A stretch of DNA of 64,000 nt from the NCBI GenBank assembly GCA_028715605.1, contig JAQURM010000009.1:35298-99297 (forward strand), written 5' to 3'. This DNA is from Desulfovibrionales bacterium. Lineage in GTDB: Bacteria; Desulfobacterota; QYQD01. This document shows, piece after piece, positions 33,782 to 43,762 of this stretch. The stretch's first letter is position 1. Every line of letters begins with the position of its first letter. Under the pieces are notes generated by a model. The model was not told the DNA's origin and did no database searches. It worked only from the letters and a program-made list of their open reading frames with translations. Both the position numbers and the translations under genes were made by a program.

Positions 33782-34118
33782 CGCCGAGCTGAGTATTCTT
33801 TTCGTAAATGACGAAGAGATAACCCGCTTGAATGAACTCTATCTGAAACGGAGCGGACCGACCAACGTCATATCATTTCCCATGCAGTCCCCGGATCTCC
33901 CCGGCATACACCCTGAAATCCTGGGAGATGTGGTTATTTCCATGGAGACCGCCGGTCGGGAGGCCGGGCAGGAAGATATCAGCCTCGAGGCAAAAACAGA
34001 CTGGCTTCTTGTCCACGGTATATTACACCTGTTAGGTTACGATCATGAAAAGGCGAAAGACGCCCGTGCGATGTTTAAAAAAGAAAAAGAAATGTTAGAT
34101 ATTTTAAGGAGGGACTAG
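33681..34118 (+). CDS. ybeY: Endoribonuclease YbeY (rRNA maturation factor)
   Basis: 145 residues. Metal-dependent RNase acting in 16S rRNA 3' maturation. Zinc motif [12 protein letters not shown] (H-x3-H-x5-H, near residue 114). NVISFPMQ and [11 protein letters not shown] are conserved. The first 100 bp lie within the end of pgpH, an unusually long overlap. A start further in is possible but would lose the N-terminal strand. Confidence 0.93.
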   Translation: MPILISNKQKTIRIDRRKIREKAEKLLRNLAHPDAELSILFVNDEEITRLNELYLKRSGPTNVISFPMQSPDLPGIHPEILGDVVISMETAGREAGQEDISLEAKTDWLLVHGILHLLGYDHEKAKDARAMFKKEKEMLDILRRD

Positions 34119-34120
34119 AA

Positions 34121-34837
34121 GTGGCAAAACTGGCGGTAAATGTCGATCACATAGCCACAGTACGGCAGGCCCGGCGTACTATAGAACCGGATCCGGTGGC
34201 AGCCGCGGCTATAGCTGAACTGGCCGGGGCAGAAGGGATCATCATCCATCTGCGCGAAGACCGGAGACATATCCAGGACAGAGACCTCCATATCCTGAAA
34301 CAGACCGTAAAGACCAAATTAAATCTGGAGATGGCCGCCACGGAAGAGATGATTAGCATCGCCGGCCAAATCAGACCGGACATGGTTACCCTCGTTCCGG
34401 AAAAAAGGGAGGAATTAACCACAGAAGGCGGCCTGGACGTAAGCCGGAAATCTTTATTGAAAAAGGCGATAGCCACACTCAAGAAAAACGGCATACTGGT
34501 AAGCCTTTTCATCAATCCGGAACCGGCTGATGTCAAGGTCTCGCAAGGATTAGGGGCCGACTTTGTAGAAATCCATACCGGACGCTACGCCGATGCCCAA
34601 AATGAGGTCGAAAAGAAGCAGGAATTATTTCGCGTTAGAAAGGCCGTGGAAACCGCCCATAGACTAAAGCTCAGGATCAATGCCGGCCACGGCCTTAATT
34701 ATATAAACATCAAGCCGCTGGTGGCCTGGCCGGAGATAGAGGAATTCAGCATCGGCCATAGCATCATAGGGCGGGCAGTCCTGGTGGGTATGGAAAAGGC
34801 GGTAAGGGAGATGCTGGCCTTAATCAGGCAGGGGTGA
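34121..34837 (+). CDS. pdxJ: Pyridoxine 5'-phosphate synthase
   Basis: 238 residues, GTG start at 34121 two bases after the ybeY stop region. Condenses aminoacetone phosphate-type substrate with deoxyxylulose 5-phosphate to pyridoxine phosphate. [55 protein letters not shown] and [15 protein letters not shown] cover the TIM-barrel active site. Often followed by acpS, as here. Confidence 0.96.
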   Translation: MAKLAVNVDHIATVRQARRTIEPDPVAAAAIAELAGAEGIIIHLREDRRHIQDRDLHILKQTVKTKLNLEMAATEEMISIAGQIRPDMVTLVPEKREELTTEGGLDVSRKSLLKKAIATLKKNGILVSLFINPEPADVKVSQGLGADFVEIHTGRYADAQNEVEKKQELFRVRKAVETAHRLKLRINAGHGLNYINIKPLVAWPEIEEFSIGHSIIGRAVLVGMEKAVREMLALIRQG

Positions 34838-34885
34838 TAAGTGATGTGTCAAGCTGATCGCTGAAGGGGCTGATGGCTATTTATT

Positions 34886-35272
34886 ATGATTTATGGCGTA
34901 GGTACAGATATCGTTGAGATCGCCCGTATCCGCGAGGTGCTGACAAAGTTCGGAACCCGTTTCCAGGAAAGAATTTTTACGCCGGTCGAAAATGCCTATT
35001 GTCTTAAAAAAAAGGAGTCGCACCTGCATTATGCCCTTCGCTTCGCGGCCAAGGAGGCCTTTGCCAAGGCGATTGGCCTGGGGATGCAGTCTGGTATAAC
35101 TTGGAGAGACATCGAGATATCCAATGAGGCATCCGGAAAGCCGATATTGAACCTATATGGGCCAAGCGCTGAACTCTGTGGAAGGCTGGACATACAACGA
35201 AAATTTGTCAGTCTTTCCCATGAAAGAGATTATGGCATAGCCGTGGTTATCCTCGAAACGGATAGCTCGTAG
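34886..35272 (+). CDS. acpS: Holo-[acyl-carrier-protein] synthase
   Basis: 128 residues. Transfers phosphopantetheine to ACP. MIYGVGTDIVEIARI (metal-binding Asp), ERIFTPVENAYC, RFAAKEAFAKAIGLG (Glu metal ligand), SLSHERDYGIAVVIL. Full length. Confidence 0.95.
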   Translation: MIYGVGTDIVEIARIREVLTKFGTRFQERIFTPVENAYCLKKKESHLHYALRFAAKEAFAKAIGLGMQSGITWRDIEISNEASGKPILNLYGPSAELCGRLDIQRKFVSLSHERDYGIAVVILETDSS

Positions 35273-35285
35273 CTATCCTGTTATA

Positions 35286-35388
35286 CGTTCACCGTTATCC
35301 GTTTACTGTTGTCCGTAAGAAATCATAAGAGTCGAGTCTATGCGACCTAAAAACCGTCTTTTTTGGGAACGGTCAACGGTGAACGGTT
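35286..35388. repeat. Dispersed CGTTCACCGTT...AACGGTGAACG hairpin element, copy 1
   Basis: Left arm CGTTCACCGTTATCCGTTTA and right arm AACGGTCAACGGTGAACGGT around a middle with AAAACCGTCTTTTTTGG. Related copies at 52822-52906 and 54653-54720. Lies between acpS and nnr. Confidence 0.75.
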
Positions 35389-35409
35389 ATGTTATCCCGG
35401 AGGTTTTAC

Positions 35410-37008
35410 ATGAAGCTCGTTACTGCATCTGAGATGAGAGAAATAGATAGAACCGCCATCGAGAAATACGGCATCCCCGGCCCGGTGCTTATGGAAAATG
35501 CGGGGCACGGCGCGGCCGAGGCCATCCTCGCGGCCAGGCCCGAATTAAAAGGTGGACAAAAGGTGGCCATCTTCTCCGGCCCGGGCAATAATGGCGGTGA
35601 CGGGTTCGTCATCGCTCGCTGGCTCGCCGAAAGAGGCGTACTGGTTACCGTCTATCTCCTCACCTCCCCGGAGAAGCTCAAAGGGGATGCCTTAACCAAT
35701 TATAAGGTCATCACGCATCTCGATATCCCGGTCATCGCCGTCCCCGGCGATCAGGAATGGGCAAGATACCAGGATCGGGCGGCGAGCGAAAATGTCTTTT
35801 TTATTGATGCCATCTTTGGCACCGGCCTTAAAGGAGACGTCCGGGGGGTAATGGCCACGGTTATAAACTGGCTGAATGAGCTAAAGAAACCGGTCTGGTC
35901 TCTTGATATCCCATCCGGTCTGGATGCCGATACAGGCCGGCCTTTGGGCACGGCGGTGAAGTCGGATTGCACCATAACCTTCGGCCTGCCCAAGATCGGC
36001 CAGATAGTTCCTCCAGGGCCGGAATTTATCGGCTCCCTCAAGATAATAGACATAGGAATACCGGCAAGGGCCGTAGAAGAAAATAGAATCCGCCGCGAAC
36101 TTCTCGACCGTAATATATGCTATGATTGGATTTTGCCCCGGCCGCCGGACAGCCACAAGGGCACCTATGGCCACGTCCTGATTATTGCCGGTTCACCCGG
36201 GAAGAGCGGCGCGGCCATCCTCACCTGCCTGGGGGCCCTACGTTCCGGAGCCGGATTAGTCACGTGCGGCCTGCCGAAGAGCCTCAACCCTGTATTTGAA
36301 ACTAAAGTGACCGAGGCTATGAGTGAGCCGCTTCCTGAGACTATTGACGGCACCCTTTCTACCGCCGCCTATGATCGTATTATGGAACTCATAGAAAACA
36401 AGAAGGTCCTGGCCATCGGGCCCGGCCTCTCCCTTCATCCTGAGACCCAGGCCCTCATACGACGTTTGGTGGCCGAAGCAGATATCCCTATGGTTATTGA
36501 TGCCGACGCCATAAGAGCCATAAAAGGATATTTGCATATATTAAAAGAAAGCATTAATATACGTATTTTAACGCCACATCCGGGTGAAATGGGCCGGCTG
36601 GCGGACAAAAAAACCTGGGAGATACAGGAAAACCGCCTGTCTATGGCCGAAGGACTATCAAAAGAATATGGTATCTATACCGTGCTCAAGGGAGCAGCTA
36701 CGCTAATTGCGGCCCCTAACGGAGAAACGGCCGTAAACTCTACCGGCGGCCCCGCCCTGGCTAGCGGGGGCATGGGTGATGTATTGACCGGAACGATCGC
36801 GGGATTTATGGCTCAGGGGTATAACCCTTTCCGGGCGGCCTGCCTGGGGGTATTCTGCCATGGGCTGGCCGGTGACAGATTGTCCGGTCAGAAGAAAATC
36901 TCCGGAATCCTGGCCACGGAAGTAGCTCAGGCCATACCCGGGATACTGGCTGCACTTCGCACCCCCGGAGACAACGCGCATGGCCAAAGCGATAACCATC
37001 ACCTGTAA
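35410..37008 (+). CDS. nnr: Bifunctional NAD(P)H-hydrate epimerase / ADP-dependent dehydratase
   Basis: 532 residues from ATG 35410 (GGAGG 9 nt upstream). Repairs hydrated NAD(P)H. N-terminal YjeF_N epimerase (MREIDRTAIEKYGIPGPVLMENAG; FSGPGNNGGDGFVIARWL; SLDIPSGLDADTG), C-terminal carbohydrate-kinase-like dehydratase (SHKGTYGHVLIIAGSPGKSG; LTPHPGEMGRL; GPALASGGMGDVLTGTIAG). Overlaps tsaE by 29 bp. Confidence 0.96.
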   Translation: MKLVTASEMREIDRTAIEKYGIPGPVLMENAGHGAAEAILAARPELKGGQKVAIFSGPGNNGGDGFVIARWLAERGVLVTVYLLTSPEKLKGDALTNYKVITHLDIPVIAVPGDQEWARYQDRAASENVFFIDAIFGTGLKGDVRGVMATVINWLNELKKPVWSLDIPSGLDADTGRPLGTAVKSDCTITFGLPKIGQIVPPGPEFIGSLKIIDIGIPARAVEENRIRRELLDRNICYDWILPRPPDSHKGTYGHVLIIAGSPGKSGAAILTCLGALRSGAGLVTCGLPKSLNPVFETKVTEAMSEPLPETIDGTLSTAAYDRIMELIENKKVLAIGPGLSLHPETQALIRRLVAEADIPMVIDADAIRAIKGYLHILKESINIRILTPHPGEMGRLADKKTWEIQENRLSMAEGLSKEYGIYTVLKGAATLIAAPNGETAVNSTGGPALASGGMGDVLTGTIAGFMAQGYNPFRAACLGVFCHGLAGDRLSGQKKISGILATEVAQAIPGILAALRTPGDNAHGQSDNHHL

Positions 37009-37462
37009 AAATCCCGTTGAGACCTTTAACCTGGGTATCGGCCTGGGGAAAATTTTAATGGGCGGCGACGTGGTGACTTTACAAGGCGAACTTGGGGCCG
37101 GTAAGACCTGGTTCACCAAAGGAATCGCCCACGGATTGGGGATAACGAATACTAATGCCGTAACCAGCCCCTCTTTTACCATAATTAATGAATACCAGGG
37201 GCGTTTGCCGCTATTCCACATGGATTTTTACCGGCTGGAAAACGAAGAGGCGGCATCTGATCTGGGGCTGGAAGAATATCTCTATGGGCAAGGAGTGACC
37301 GTAATAGAATGGCCGGAACGTCTGGCCGGGATTATACCTGCCGGCCGTCTGGAAGTCCGCTTTATCTTTTCGGCGGAAGATAAAAGAGAGATTGTACTTA
37401 TACCCCATGGTAAAGACTGGGAAGAAAGAATTGCAAAAATTGCCGAAAATTTAGTATGGTAA
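36980..37462 (+). CDS. tsaE: tRNA t6A synthesis ATPase TsaE
   Basis: 160 residues. P-loop ATPase required for threonylcarbamoyl-adenosine in tRNA. Walker A LQGELGAGKTWFTKGIAHGL (about residue 36), SPSFTIINEYQG, HMDFYRLENEEAASDLGLEEY, VIEWPER. Starts inside the end of nnr, a very common order. Confidence 0.95.
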   Translation: MAKAITITCKNPVETFNLGIGLGKILMGGDVVTLQGELGAGKTWFTKGIAHGLGITNTNAVTSPSFTIINEYQGRLPLFHMDFYRLENEEAASDLGLEEYLYGQGVTVIEWPERLAGIIPAGRLEVRFIFSAEDKREIVLIPHGKDWEERIAKIAENLVW

Positions 37463-37678
37463 TTGGACGCAGATAAACGCAGATTACCAGGATATTAACA
37501 GCTTCATATTTACCGCAGAGATCGCAGTAGTCAATAGTCAGTGGTCAGTAGTTATTTGCAACGGACAACGGACTACGAACAACGGGCAATAGGCGCTCAG
37601 CGGTAAAAAAGCTTTTCTGCGGATATCGGCGAAAATCTGCGTACTATTTTATAAGGCCTTGGAGGAGAATTCTGAAGC
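37463..37678. other. Intergenic region before lysC
   Basis: 216 bp. 37525-37600 holds degenerate AGTCAATAGTCAGTGGTCAG and CAACGGACAACGGACTACG sequence related to the dispersed repeats. GGAGGAG (37661-37667) is the lysC ribosome site. Confidence 0.6.
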
Positions 37679-38917
37679 ATGGCTTTAATCGTACAAAAAT
37701 ACGGCGGGACATCGGTCGGTGATACAGAACGGATCAGACGGGTAGTCCGGAGGGTCATCGAAACCAAAAAACAGGGAAATGACGTGGTGGTCGTGCTTTC
37801 CGCCATGTCCGGCGAAACAAATAAGCTTATCTCGCTGGCCCATCAGATAACTGAAGACCCTGATCCGCGCGAACTGGATGTACTTGTTTCTACGGGTGAG
37901 CAAATAACCATCGCCCTCTTTGCCATAGCCGCCAAAACCATGGGCTGCGATGCCCGTTCTTTTCTCGGCCACCAGGTCCGTATTCTAACCGACAACGCCT
38001 ATGGCAAGGCCCGTATTACAGATATTGATACATCTCTGATCAGAGAAAACCTGAAACAGGGACGTATTATAGTTATTGCCGGGTTCCAGGGCATAGATGC
38101 CGATGGGAACATTACCACCTTGGGGCGGGGCGGATCAGACACTACAGCGGTCGCGCTGGCGTCCGCGCTGGGCGCCGATCTATGCGAGATATTTACAGAC
38201 GTAGAAGGGGTCTTTACCACCGATCCCAATGTCTGCTCCAATGCCCGCAAGATAGATCGCATCTCTTATGATGAGCTGCTGGAAATGGCCAGCCTGGGGG
38301 CAAAGGTCATGGAGATCCGGTCGGTAGAATTTGCGAAACGATATAATGTTCCCATGCATATACGTTCATCTTTCAACAACAATCCAGGAACAATGGTTGT
38401 ACAGGAGGAAGAAGAAATGGAAGATAGAGTGGTGACGGGCGTGACCTATAACAAAAGCGAGGCCCGCATTACCCTGACCAAGGTGCCGGACAAGCCGGGC
38501 ATTGCTGCCAGGATATTCACACCTATTTCAGATGCCAACATTGCTGTGGATATGATTATTCAGAACACCCGGGCCTCAGACCTGACCGATCTCACCTTTA
38601 CCGTACCTAGGGCCGATTTCAGAAAGGCCATGGAGATAGTGCAACGGCTCGGAAAAGAGATCGGCTGTGAACGCGTTATGGGTGATGAGAACATCGCCAA
38701 GGTCTCCCTGATCGGTCTGGGTATGCGTAACCACGTAGGTATCGCCGGCAAGATGTTCGGCGCCTTGGCCGCACACAACATAAACATCATGATGATAAGC
38801 ACCTCTGAAATAAAGATTTCAGCAATTATAGACGAGAAATATACCGAGCTGGCCGTGCGTGTCCTGCATGATGCATTCGAATTGGGAGGCACAAAAGACC
38901 TGCCGGAAACCACGTAG
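37679..38917 (+). CDS. lysC: Aspartate kinase
   Basis: 412 residues. Phosphorylates aspartate, entry to lysine, threonine and methionine. IVQKYGGTSVGDTERIRRV, VLSAMSGETNKL, STGEQITIALFA, TTLGRGGSDTTAVALA, EIFTDVEGVFTTDP, then two ACT domains (GVTYNKSEARITLTKVPDKPG; ...VSLIGLGMRNHVGIAGKMF) for feedback control by lysine and/or threonine. Monofunctional. Confidence 0.96.
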   Translation: MALIVQKYGGTSVGDTERIRRVVRRVIETKKQGNDVVVVLSAMSGETNKLISLAHQITEDPDPRELDVLVSTGEQITIALFAIAAKTMGCDARSFLGHQVRILTDNAYGKARITDIDTSLIRENLKQGRIIVIAGFQGIDADGNITTLGRGGSDTTAVALASALGADLCEIFTDVEGVFTTDPNVCSNARKIDRISYDELLEMASLGAKVMEIRSVEFAKRYNVPMHIRSSFNNNPGTMVVQEEEEMEDRVVTGVTYNKSEARITLTKVPDKPGIAARIFTPISDANIAVDMIIQNTRASDLTDLTFTVPRADFRKAMEIVQRLGKEIGCERVMGDENIAKVSLIGLGMRNHVGIAGKMFGALAAHNINIMMISTSEIKISAIIDEKYTELAVRVLHDAFELGGTKDLPETT

Positions 38918-38960
38918 TAAATTCGAATTTCGAAATTCGAATTTTTAAGAGGTATCAAGA

Positions 38961-40550
38961 ATGCGACGTATAGAAGTCTATGATACTACATTAAGAGACG
39001 GCACCCAGGCCGAAGATTTTAACGTTTCGGTCGAAGACAAGGTACGGATTTCTCTAAAGCTCGATGAATTGGGTATCCACTATATTGAGGGTGGGTGGCC
39101 CGGGTCAAACCCCAAGGACGTACAGTTCTTTAAGGAAATAAAAAATTACGCCCTTTCCTCAGCCAGGATTACGGCATTTGGCAGCACCCATAATCCGCGC
39201 GCCACACCGGAACAAGACATCAACCTGCGCGCCCTTGTAGAGGCACAGACAGAGGTTATTACTATCTTTGGCAAGACCTGGGATGTACACGTTCGTGATG
39301 CCTTGCGTATCAGCCTGGAGCGTAATCTGGAGATAATCCGTGATTCCTTAGCTTATCTCCGTCCCCATGTAAAGAGGCTTTTTTATGATGCCGAACATTT
39401 CTTTGATGGATTTAAGGCCAAGCCGGATTATGCCCTGGCCACGCTGGGGCAGGCTGTCGCTGCCGGTGCAGACTGCCTTGTCCTCTGTGATACCAATGGC
39501 GGGACGTTGCCCCAGGAAGTGGCTAAGATCATCGGTAAGGTAAAAAAAGAATTTAAAAATGTCTCCTTTGGCATTCATACCCACAACGATAGCGGATTGG
39601 CGGTGGCTAATTCCCTGGTTGCCGCGGAGCTGGGGGCTTCTCAGGTACAGGGAACGATGAACGGCTATGGTGAACGCTGCGGGAACGCCAACCTGTGTAC
39701 GATCATTCCCAACCTGATGCTGAAAATGAGGATACCGTGCATCACAGATGAGCATCTCACCAGGCTCAGTGAGATATCGCGGTTTATAACGGAAATTGCC
39801 AACCTGCCCCACAACAAATATCAACCCTATGTAGGGGCCAGCGCCTTTGCTCACAAGGGAGGCATCCACGTAAGCGCCGTGCAGAGAAATCCGGAAACCT
39901 ATGAACACATCCGTCCGGAAAAGGTGGGAAATATACAGCGGATACTTATATCCGACCTCTCCGGAAAGAGCAATATCCTCCATAAGGCCATGCGGTACGG
40001 CCTGGACCTCGAAAGTCGTGATCCGGTTGTACTGGAGATATTGAAGCAACTCAAGGAACTGGAAAATCAGGGATATCAGTTTGAAGGGGCCGAGGCCTCC
40101 TTTGAACTCTTGATGCAAAGGGCCCTCGGTACGCAGAAAAAATATTTCGATCTTCTCGGGTTCCGGGTCATTGACCAGAAATCAAAAGAAGCCGATGAGG
40201 CGCAGGCGGAAGCAACCATCATGCTTGGAGTCGGCGGGAAGGTCGAGCATACGGCCGCCATCGGCAATGGGCCGGTAAACGCCCTGGACAATGCCATCCG
40301 TAAGGCCCTGGAAAAGTTTTATCCGGAACTCAAGGAAATTCACCTCGATGACTATAAGGTACGCGTCATCCCTGATAAGACCGGCACCGGCGCCCGGGTA
40401 AGAGTGCTTATCGAAAGCAGCGACAGGGAAGATACCTGGGGCACGGTGGGCGTTTCCACAGACATCATCGAGGCCAGTTGGCAGGCCCTCGTGGATGGCA
40501 TTAATTATAAGCTCCTTAAAGACAGCAAAAAGAAAAAAGGGGTGAGTTAG
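38961..40550 (+). CDS. cimA: (R)-citramalate synthase
   Basis: 529 residues. Condenses acetyl-CoA and pyruvate to citramalate, the threonine-independent path to 2-oxobutyrate and isoleucine. [42 protein letters not shown] segment ([18 protein letters not shown]), [32 protein letters not shown] and a C-terminal LeuA-type regulatory domain. The [10 protein letters not shown] variant and DAEHFFDG are characteristic of this subgroup, not LeuA. AGGAGG-poor start after an AATTCGAA palindrome (38920-38945). Confidence 0.93.
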   Translation: MRRIEVYDTTLRDGTQAEDFNVSVEDKVRISLKLDELGIHYIEGGWPGSNPKDVQFFKEIKNYALSSARITAFGSTHNPRATPEQDINLRALVEAQTEVITIFGKTWDVHVRDALRISLERNLEIIRDSLAYLRPHVKRLFYDAEHFFDGFKAKPDYALATLGQAVAAGADCLVLCDTNGGTLPQEVAKIIGKVKKEFKNVSFGIHTHNDSGLAVANSLVAAELGASQVQGTMNGYGERCGNANLCTIIPNLMLKMRIPCITDEHLTRLSEISRFITEIANLPHNKYQPYVGASAFAHKGGIHVSAVQRNPETYEHIRPEKVGNIQRILISDLSGKSNILHKAMRYGLDLESRDPVVLEILKQLKELENQGYQFEGAEASFELLMQRALGTQKKYFDLLGFRVIDQKSKEADEAQAEATIMLGVGGKVEHTAAIGNGPVNALDNAIRKALEKFYPELKEIHLDDYKVRVIPDKTGTGARVRVLIESSDREDTWGTVGVSTDIIEASWQALVDGINYKLLKDSKKKKGVS

Positions 40551-40571
40551 CGTTTACACGTTTGAACGTTT

Positions 40572-41138
40572 ATGACCAGATACGAGCAACAGGCCATCCT
40601 ATTACTGGCTGTTATCTTGCTCGGTGTCTATCTTTACCTCTCTTATGGCAGAACTCCCGGGTCAGCCTCACCTACAGAGTCATTTCCCACCCAGGGTCTA
40701 AAATACGTCCGAGTCATGGGTGAAGTCCGATCTCCCGGCCTCTATACTTTCTACTTACAACCATCAGTCAAAGAAGTAATTGAAAGGGCGGGCGGTTTGA
40801 AACGAAATCACTTGCCCTCCCCTGCCCTCCCGTCACAGAAAGTGCCTACCGCTACAAAGCTTCTGGTTACCCCTAAACCGGAGGGGACAGATGAGGTTAA
40901 AATTATTCCCATGACGAATCCCGAACGCCTTCTCCTGGGCATACCCATGCCCTTAAGCACGGCCACGGAACAGAATCTGGAACTCATCCCCGGCATCGGG
41001 CCGCAACTTGCCCGGCGCATCATTATCTTTCGCGAACAAAATGGACCGTACGAAGACCTTGCTGATCTTATGAATATCAAGGGGATCGGGGAAAAGAAAC
41101 TAAAAGAAATAGCACCCTATGTAACTGTAAAAAATTGA
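40572..41138 (+). CDS. ComEA-like membrane-anchored DNA-binding protein
   Basis: 188 residues. N-terminal membrane anchor (AILLLAVILLGVYLYLSY), an SLBB-like part (KYVRVMGEVRSPGLYTFYLQ PSVKEVIERAGG) and a C-terminal double helix-hairpin-helix (LELIPGIGPQLARRIIIFRE; LMNIKGIGEKKLKEIAPYV). This is the ComEA layout, in which the protein binds incoming DNA at the outer face of the inner membrane. A comF-like gene exists at 19111, but no comEC is in the window. Confidence 0.85.
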   Translation: MTRYEQQAILLLAVILLGVYLYLSYGRTPGSASPTESFPTQGLKYVRVMGEVRSPGLYTFYLQPSVKEVIERAGGLKRNHLPSPALPSQKVPTATKLLVTPKPEGTDEVKIIPMTNPERLLLGIPMPLSTATEQNLELIPGIGPQLARRIIIFREQNGPYEDLADLMNIKGIGEKKLKEIAPYVTVKN

Positions 41139-41200
41139 ATTCCCCCCTTTTTCCTAATTTTTGGTCAATACCTGTAAAAATGTGAAAAGTTTTACACACA

Positions 41201-41239
41201 GTGGAAATGAAGTTCTCACAATTGGTATTTCATTTCCAC
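41201..41239 (+). terminator. Hairpin after comEA-like gene
   Basis: GTGGAAATGAA (41201-41211) pairs with TTCATTTCCAC (41229-41239). Followed by TTCTTAATT, not a strong T-run, so termination is likely but not certain. Confidence 0.5.
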
Positions 41240-41335
41240 TTCTTAATTGATTGACGGCCTATACCAGATTTCCCCATTTATTATAACTAATTGACAACGT
41301 TATATTTATTATATTCCGGAGTCATTTTAAATACG

Positions 41336-41352
41336 TTGGCATAAAAGTTGCT
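41336..41352 (+). promoter_or_regulatory. Sigma-54 promoter upstream of first PEP-CTERM gene
   Basis: TTGGCATAAAAGTTGCT: GG (41338-41339) and GC (41350-41351) are separated by exactly 10 bp, as sigma-54 (RpoN) needs for its -24/-12 elements. Start codon 85 bp downstream. Confidence 0.8.
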
Positions 41353-41436
41353 TTTTATTCCAGACAAAAAAGTGTCGGCAACAATCATCGTTGCCATATG
41401 GCATGTAGGTATTGCATTACATCTCAGGAGAACAGT

Positions 41437-42195
41437 ATGAAAAAGCGGTTGGCTTTGCTTGTTTTATTGATCATTTTTGTCTCGTCACAGGCTTTTGCAA
41501 TAGAGATCCCCTTTAGCGATACTTCTTACTATTGGCCTACATGGGAAAACGGAACGACTGATGATACTAGGGATACCATTGGAATACCAAATTTTACCGG
41601 AGGTAAGGTATCTATATCAAGCAATGGTCACCTTGAAAACATTTGCTTTAATTATAAGGCAGATAATTACCTGAGTATTTGGAATGTCCTGAAACCGAGC
41701 GACCTTTTTATTGATATTGGAGCGGATAATACCTGGGACTATCTGGTGAAGACAAATGGGCAAAAAACAGCGGGCGATTACGGTCTTTTCTCTATTAATA
41801 TTTCCTCGATAAAGGGTGACAATGACTCATCCTATATACTTTCGGGTAATGACAATACAGGTACTTGGTATGGTTACTGTATCAGGGACCGTCACCCGAT
41901 TGCGATTAATCTGGGCACTTCCACTACTGCACAAACCACCTATTTTTCGGGTTGGCAAATCCCCGGAGCCACAGGCACTGAAGTCACCTCTTTTTTTGAC
42001 TTCTCAGATTACCCAATATACCTTGGTTCAGATGACTTCATTATCAGCTGGACCGTGAATTGTTCCAACGATGTAGTATATGAAAGGTTTACGGGGGGCG
42101 GCACTCCGGTTCCTGAACCGGCTACCATGACCCTTTTGGGCTCCGGGCTGATAGGCCTGGCCGCGCTCGGCAGAAAAAAATTTTCTAAAAAATAA
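41437..42195 (+). CDS. PEP-CTERM sorting-domain protein 1
   Basis: 252 residues from ATG 41437 (GGAG upstream; an in-frame start at 41398 lacks a signal peptide). Signal peptide MKKRLALLVLLIIFVSSQAFA; a beta-rich middle with no recognised domain; C-terminal sorting signal VPEPATMTLLGSGLIGLAAL then RKKFSKK. PEP-CTERM signals are cut by exosortase, and the proteins are usually exported with exopolysaccharide. Own sigma-54 promoter. Confidence 0.9.
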   Translation: MKKRLALLVLLIIFVSSQAFAIEIPFSDTSYYWPTWENGTTDDTRDTIGIPNFTGGKVSISSNGHLENICFNYKADNYLSIWNVLKPSDLFIDIGADNTWDYLVKTNGQKTAGDYGLFSINISSIKGDNDSSYILSGNDNTGTWYGYCIRDRHPIAINLGTSTTAQTTYFSGWQIPGATGTEVTSFFDFSDYPIYLGSDDFIISWTVNCSNDVVYERFTGGGTPVPEPATMTLLGSGLIGLAALGRKKFSKK

Positions 42196-42356
42196 AGCTC
42201 TAGGCCATTAGAAATTAATCTGGTAGTCTGAGTGCCGAAAAGGACCACTTTGTGGGCACCATTTAAAGTCGACAAATGTTTCTTTGGGCCTGCCAGAATC
42301 AGAGGCAGACTTGGCCTTCAAAAGAGGCCTAGGAACCAATAAAAGGAATAATGACA

Positions 42357-42956
42357 ATGGAAAAGAGATTATTAGCAGGATTGGTCGTAGGATTTTTTAT
42401 AGCCTGGATAACTGGAACGGCAGAAGCTATACAGCTAACACCATCATCGGTTACGGGCACTGGAACTTTTAACAACTCAGTTTCGCTTCTGTACGATAAC
42501 TATATCCCTACCGAAGGGACTCAATGGCAAACAAATACAGTTTGGTGGTATGGCACATCACCTACTTTTACTTTCGATTATGGCACGACATTTCATATTG
42601 AAGATATGATTCTTTCTATTGACAATAATGATACATACAGAGTGGACTATTCGCTGGATAATCAAAACTGGAGCGAATTGTTCACAATTGCCAGTTCATA
42701 CGGTGAGATAGGGTGGGGCATGGACACTATGAGCACTATTTCCGGTGGTCCTGAATACATTTCGCAAATTGATTTTGTTAATCCTATTTCAGCCCAATAC
42801 CTTCGCATTTATGCCACAGGAGGAGATAATAAGTATTCAGTTGGTGAATTTCAGGCTTTCGGCACAACTCCAGTCCCTGAACCTGCCACCATGCTTCTCT
42901 TTGGTACCGGTATAGCGGGCTTTGCCGGAACCAGGCTAAAAAGAAGGAAAAAGTGA
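42357..42956 (+). CDS. PEP-CTERM protein 2 with discoidin-like (F5/8 type C) domain
   Basis: 199 residues from ATG 42357 (AAGGA at the right distance; ATG 42351 is too close to it). Signal peptide MEKRLLAGLVVGFFIAW.... The body (FDYGTTFHIEDMILSIDNND, YSLDNQNWSELF, AQYLRIYATGGDNKYSVGEF) is like galactose-binding discoidin modules of sugar-binding proteins. Sorting end VPEPATMLLFGTGIAGFAG + RLKRRKK. 161 bp after the first PEP-CTERM gene; no separate sigma-54 site seen. Confidence 0.88.
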   Translation: MEKRLLAGLVVGFFIAWITGTAEAIQLTPSSVTGTGTFNNSVSLLYDNYIPTEGTQWQTNTVWWYGTSPTFTFDYGTTFHIEDMILSIDNNDTYRVDYSLDNQNWSELFTIASSYGEIGWGMDTMSTISGGPEYISQIDFVNPISAQYLRIYATGGDNKYSVGEFQAFGTTPVPEPATMLLFGTGIAGFAGTRLKRRKK

Positions 42957-43129
42957 CCAATTGAAAGGCAGGGTCATTAAGGCTCTGCCTTTCCCATTTT
43001 AATCGGCGGCAAAAAACACCGAACCAGGCATCCAAGCGGACGGCGGGAAGCTGGTTGCGTCGTTACACGGCAAGGTTCTTGGCCACCGCTGCTTAGTTTG
43101 CTTGTTGAGTCTATGGGAACAGTCCGAAA

Positions 43130-43560
43130 CACTTCAATAATTTCTTGACCTCTCATAAGAATCTGTGCTGACATTGAGGCAGTTGGAGTTTACCAAGACC
43201 ATTAAGGATATCCGAAAGCCTGACCTTCTAGTTCTCGGTGAGGTTCCAGAGATTTTTCAACCAGATGTATTTGGTCCCTTTAAGTTCTTTGCACTCTGCT
43301 TCGGCCAATGTATCGGCCTCCATTTTTCGGACCTTATCAATCGCCTCCATGAGATGACGTTGGCCAACTGATCCCATGTTCCGGACATTCCACTCTCCTG
43401 GGCCGGTAGCAAAGAAAGACCGGGATACCCCAGAGGAAAATATGTCTCCAACTCCTCTCTTGAGTTTGTCCTTTGGGCGGATGCGTCTCCCGCAAACACT
43501 GCACGGCAACTTACGCCCCTTTTTTGGCTTCAACTTCATCCTCAGTTCGTTAACGAAAAA
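43130..43560 (-). pseudogene. Degenerate transposase fragment (ISL3-like)
   Basis: Minus-strand residues LPCSVCGRRIRPKD and, further on, EAIDKVRKMEADTLAEAECK, ELKGTKYIWLKNLWNLTEN resemble the zinc-finger start and the conserved LKGxRYxxLKNPxNL segment of ISL3-family transposases. A stop (TAG) follows directly, where the family continues KQR/KVRL, and coding-like sequence goes on in the same frame to about 43130. Short, disrupted, probably dead. Assignment by eye only. Confidence 0.4.
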
Positions 43561-43762
43561 ATTAGCCGAAACTACACAATGGTCCTTGCCTCCGAACGTA
43601 AAATGTATAATACTGTTAACAAACATGAGTCAACCTTCGTTCCGGGCATTCTCGCGAACCCTACAAAGGGATTTGGCTCATATTCTTACGAAGAGCCAAA
43701 AGCTTCTCGTCTAAACCTATATAACAGGGGTATCCAATCCAGGGGAGGGAAGGATGTCATTT

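Noticed and set aside
39348..40118. 256-residue minus-strand open frame
   Set aside because: Shadow of cimA.
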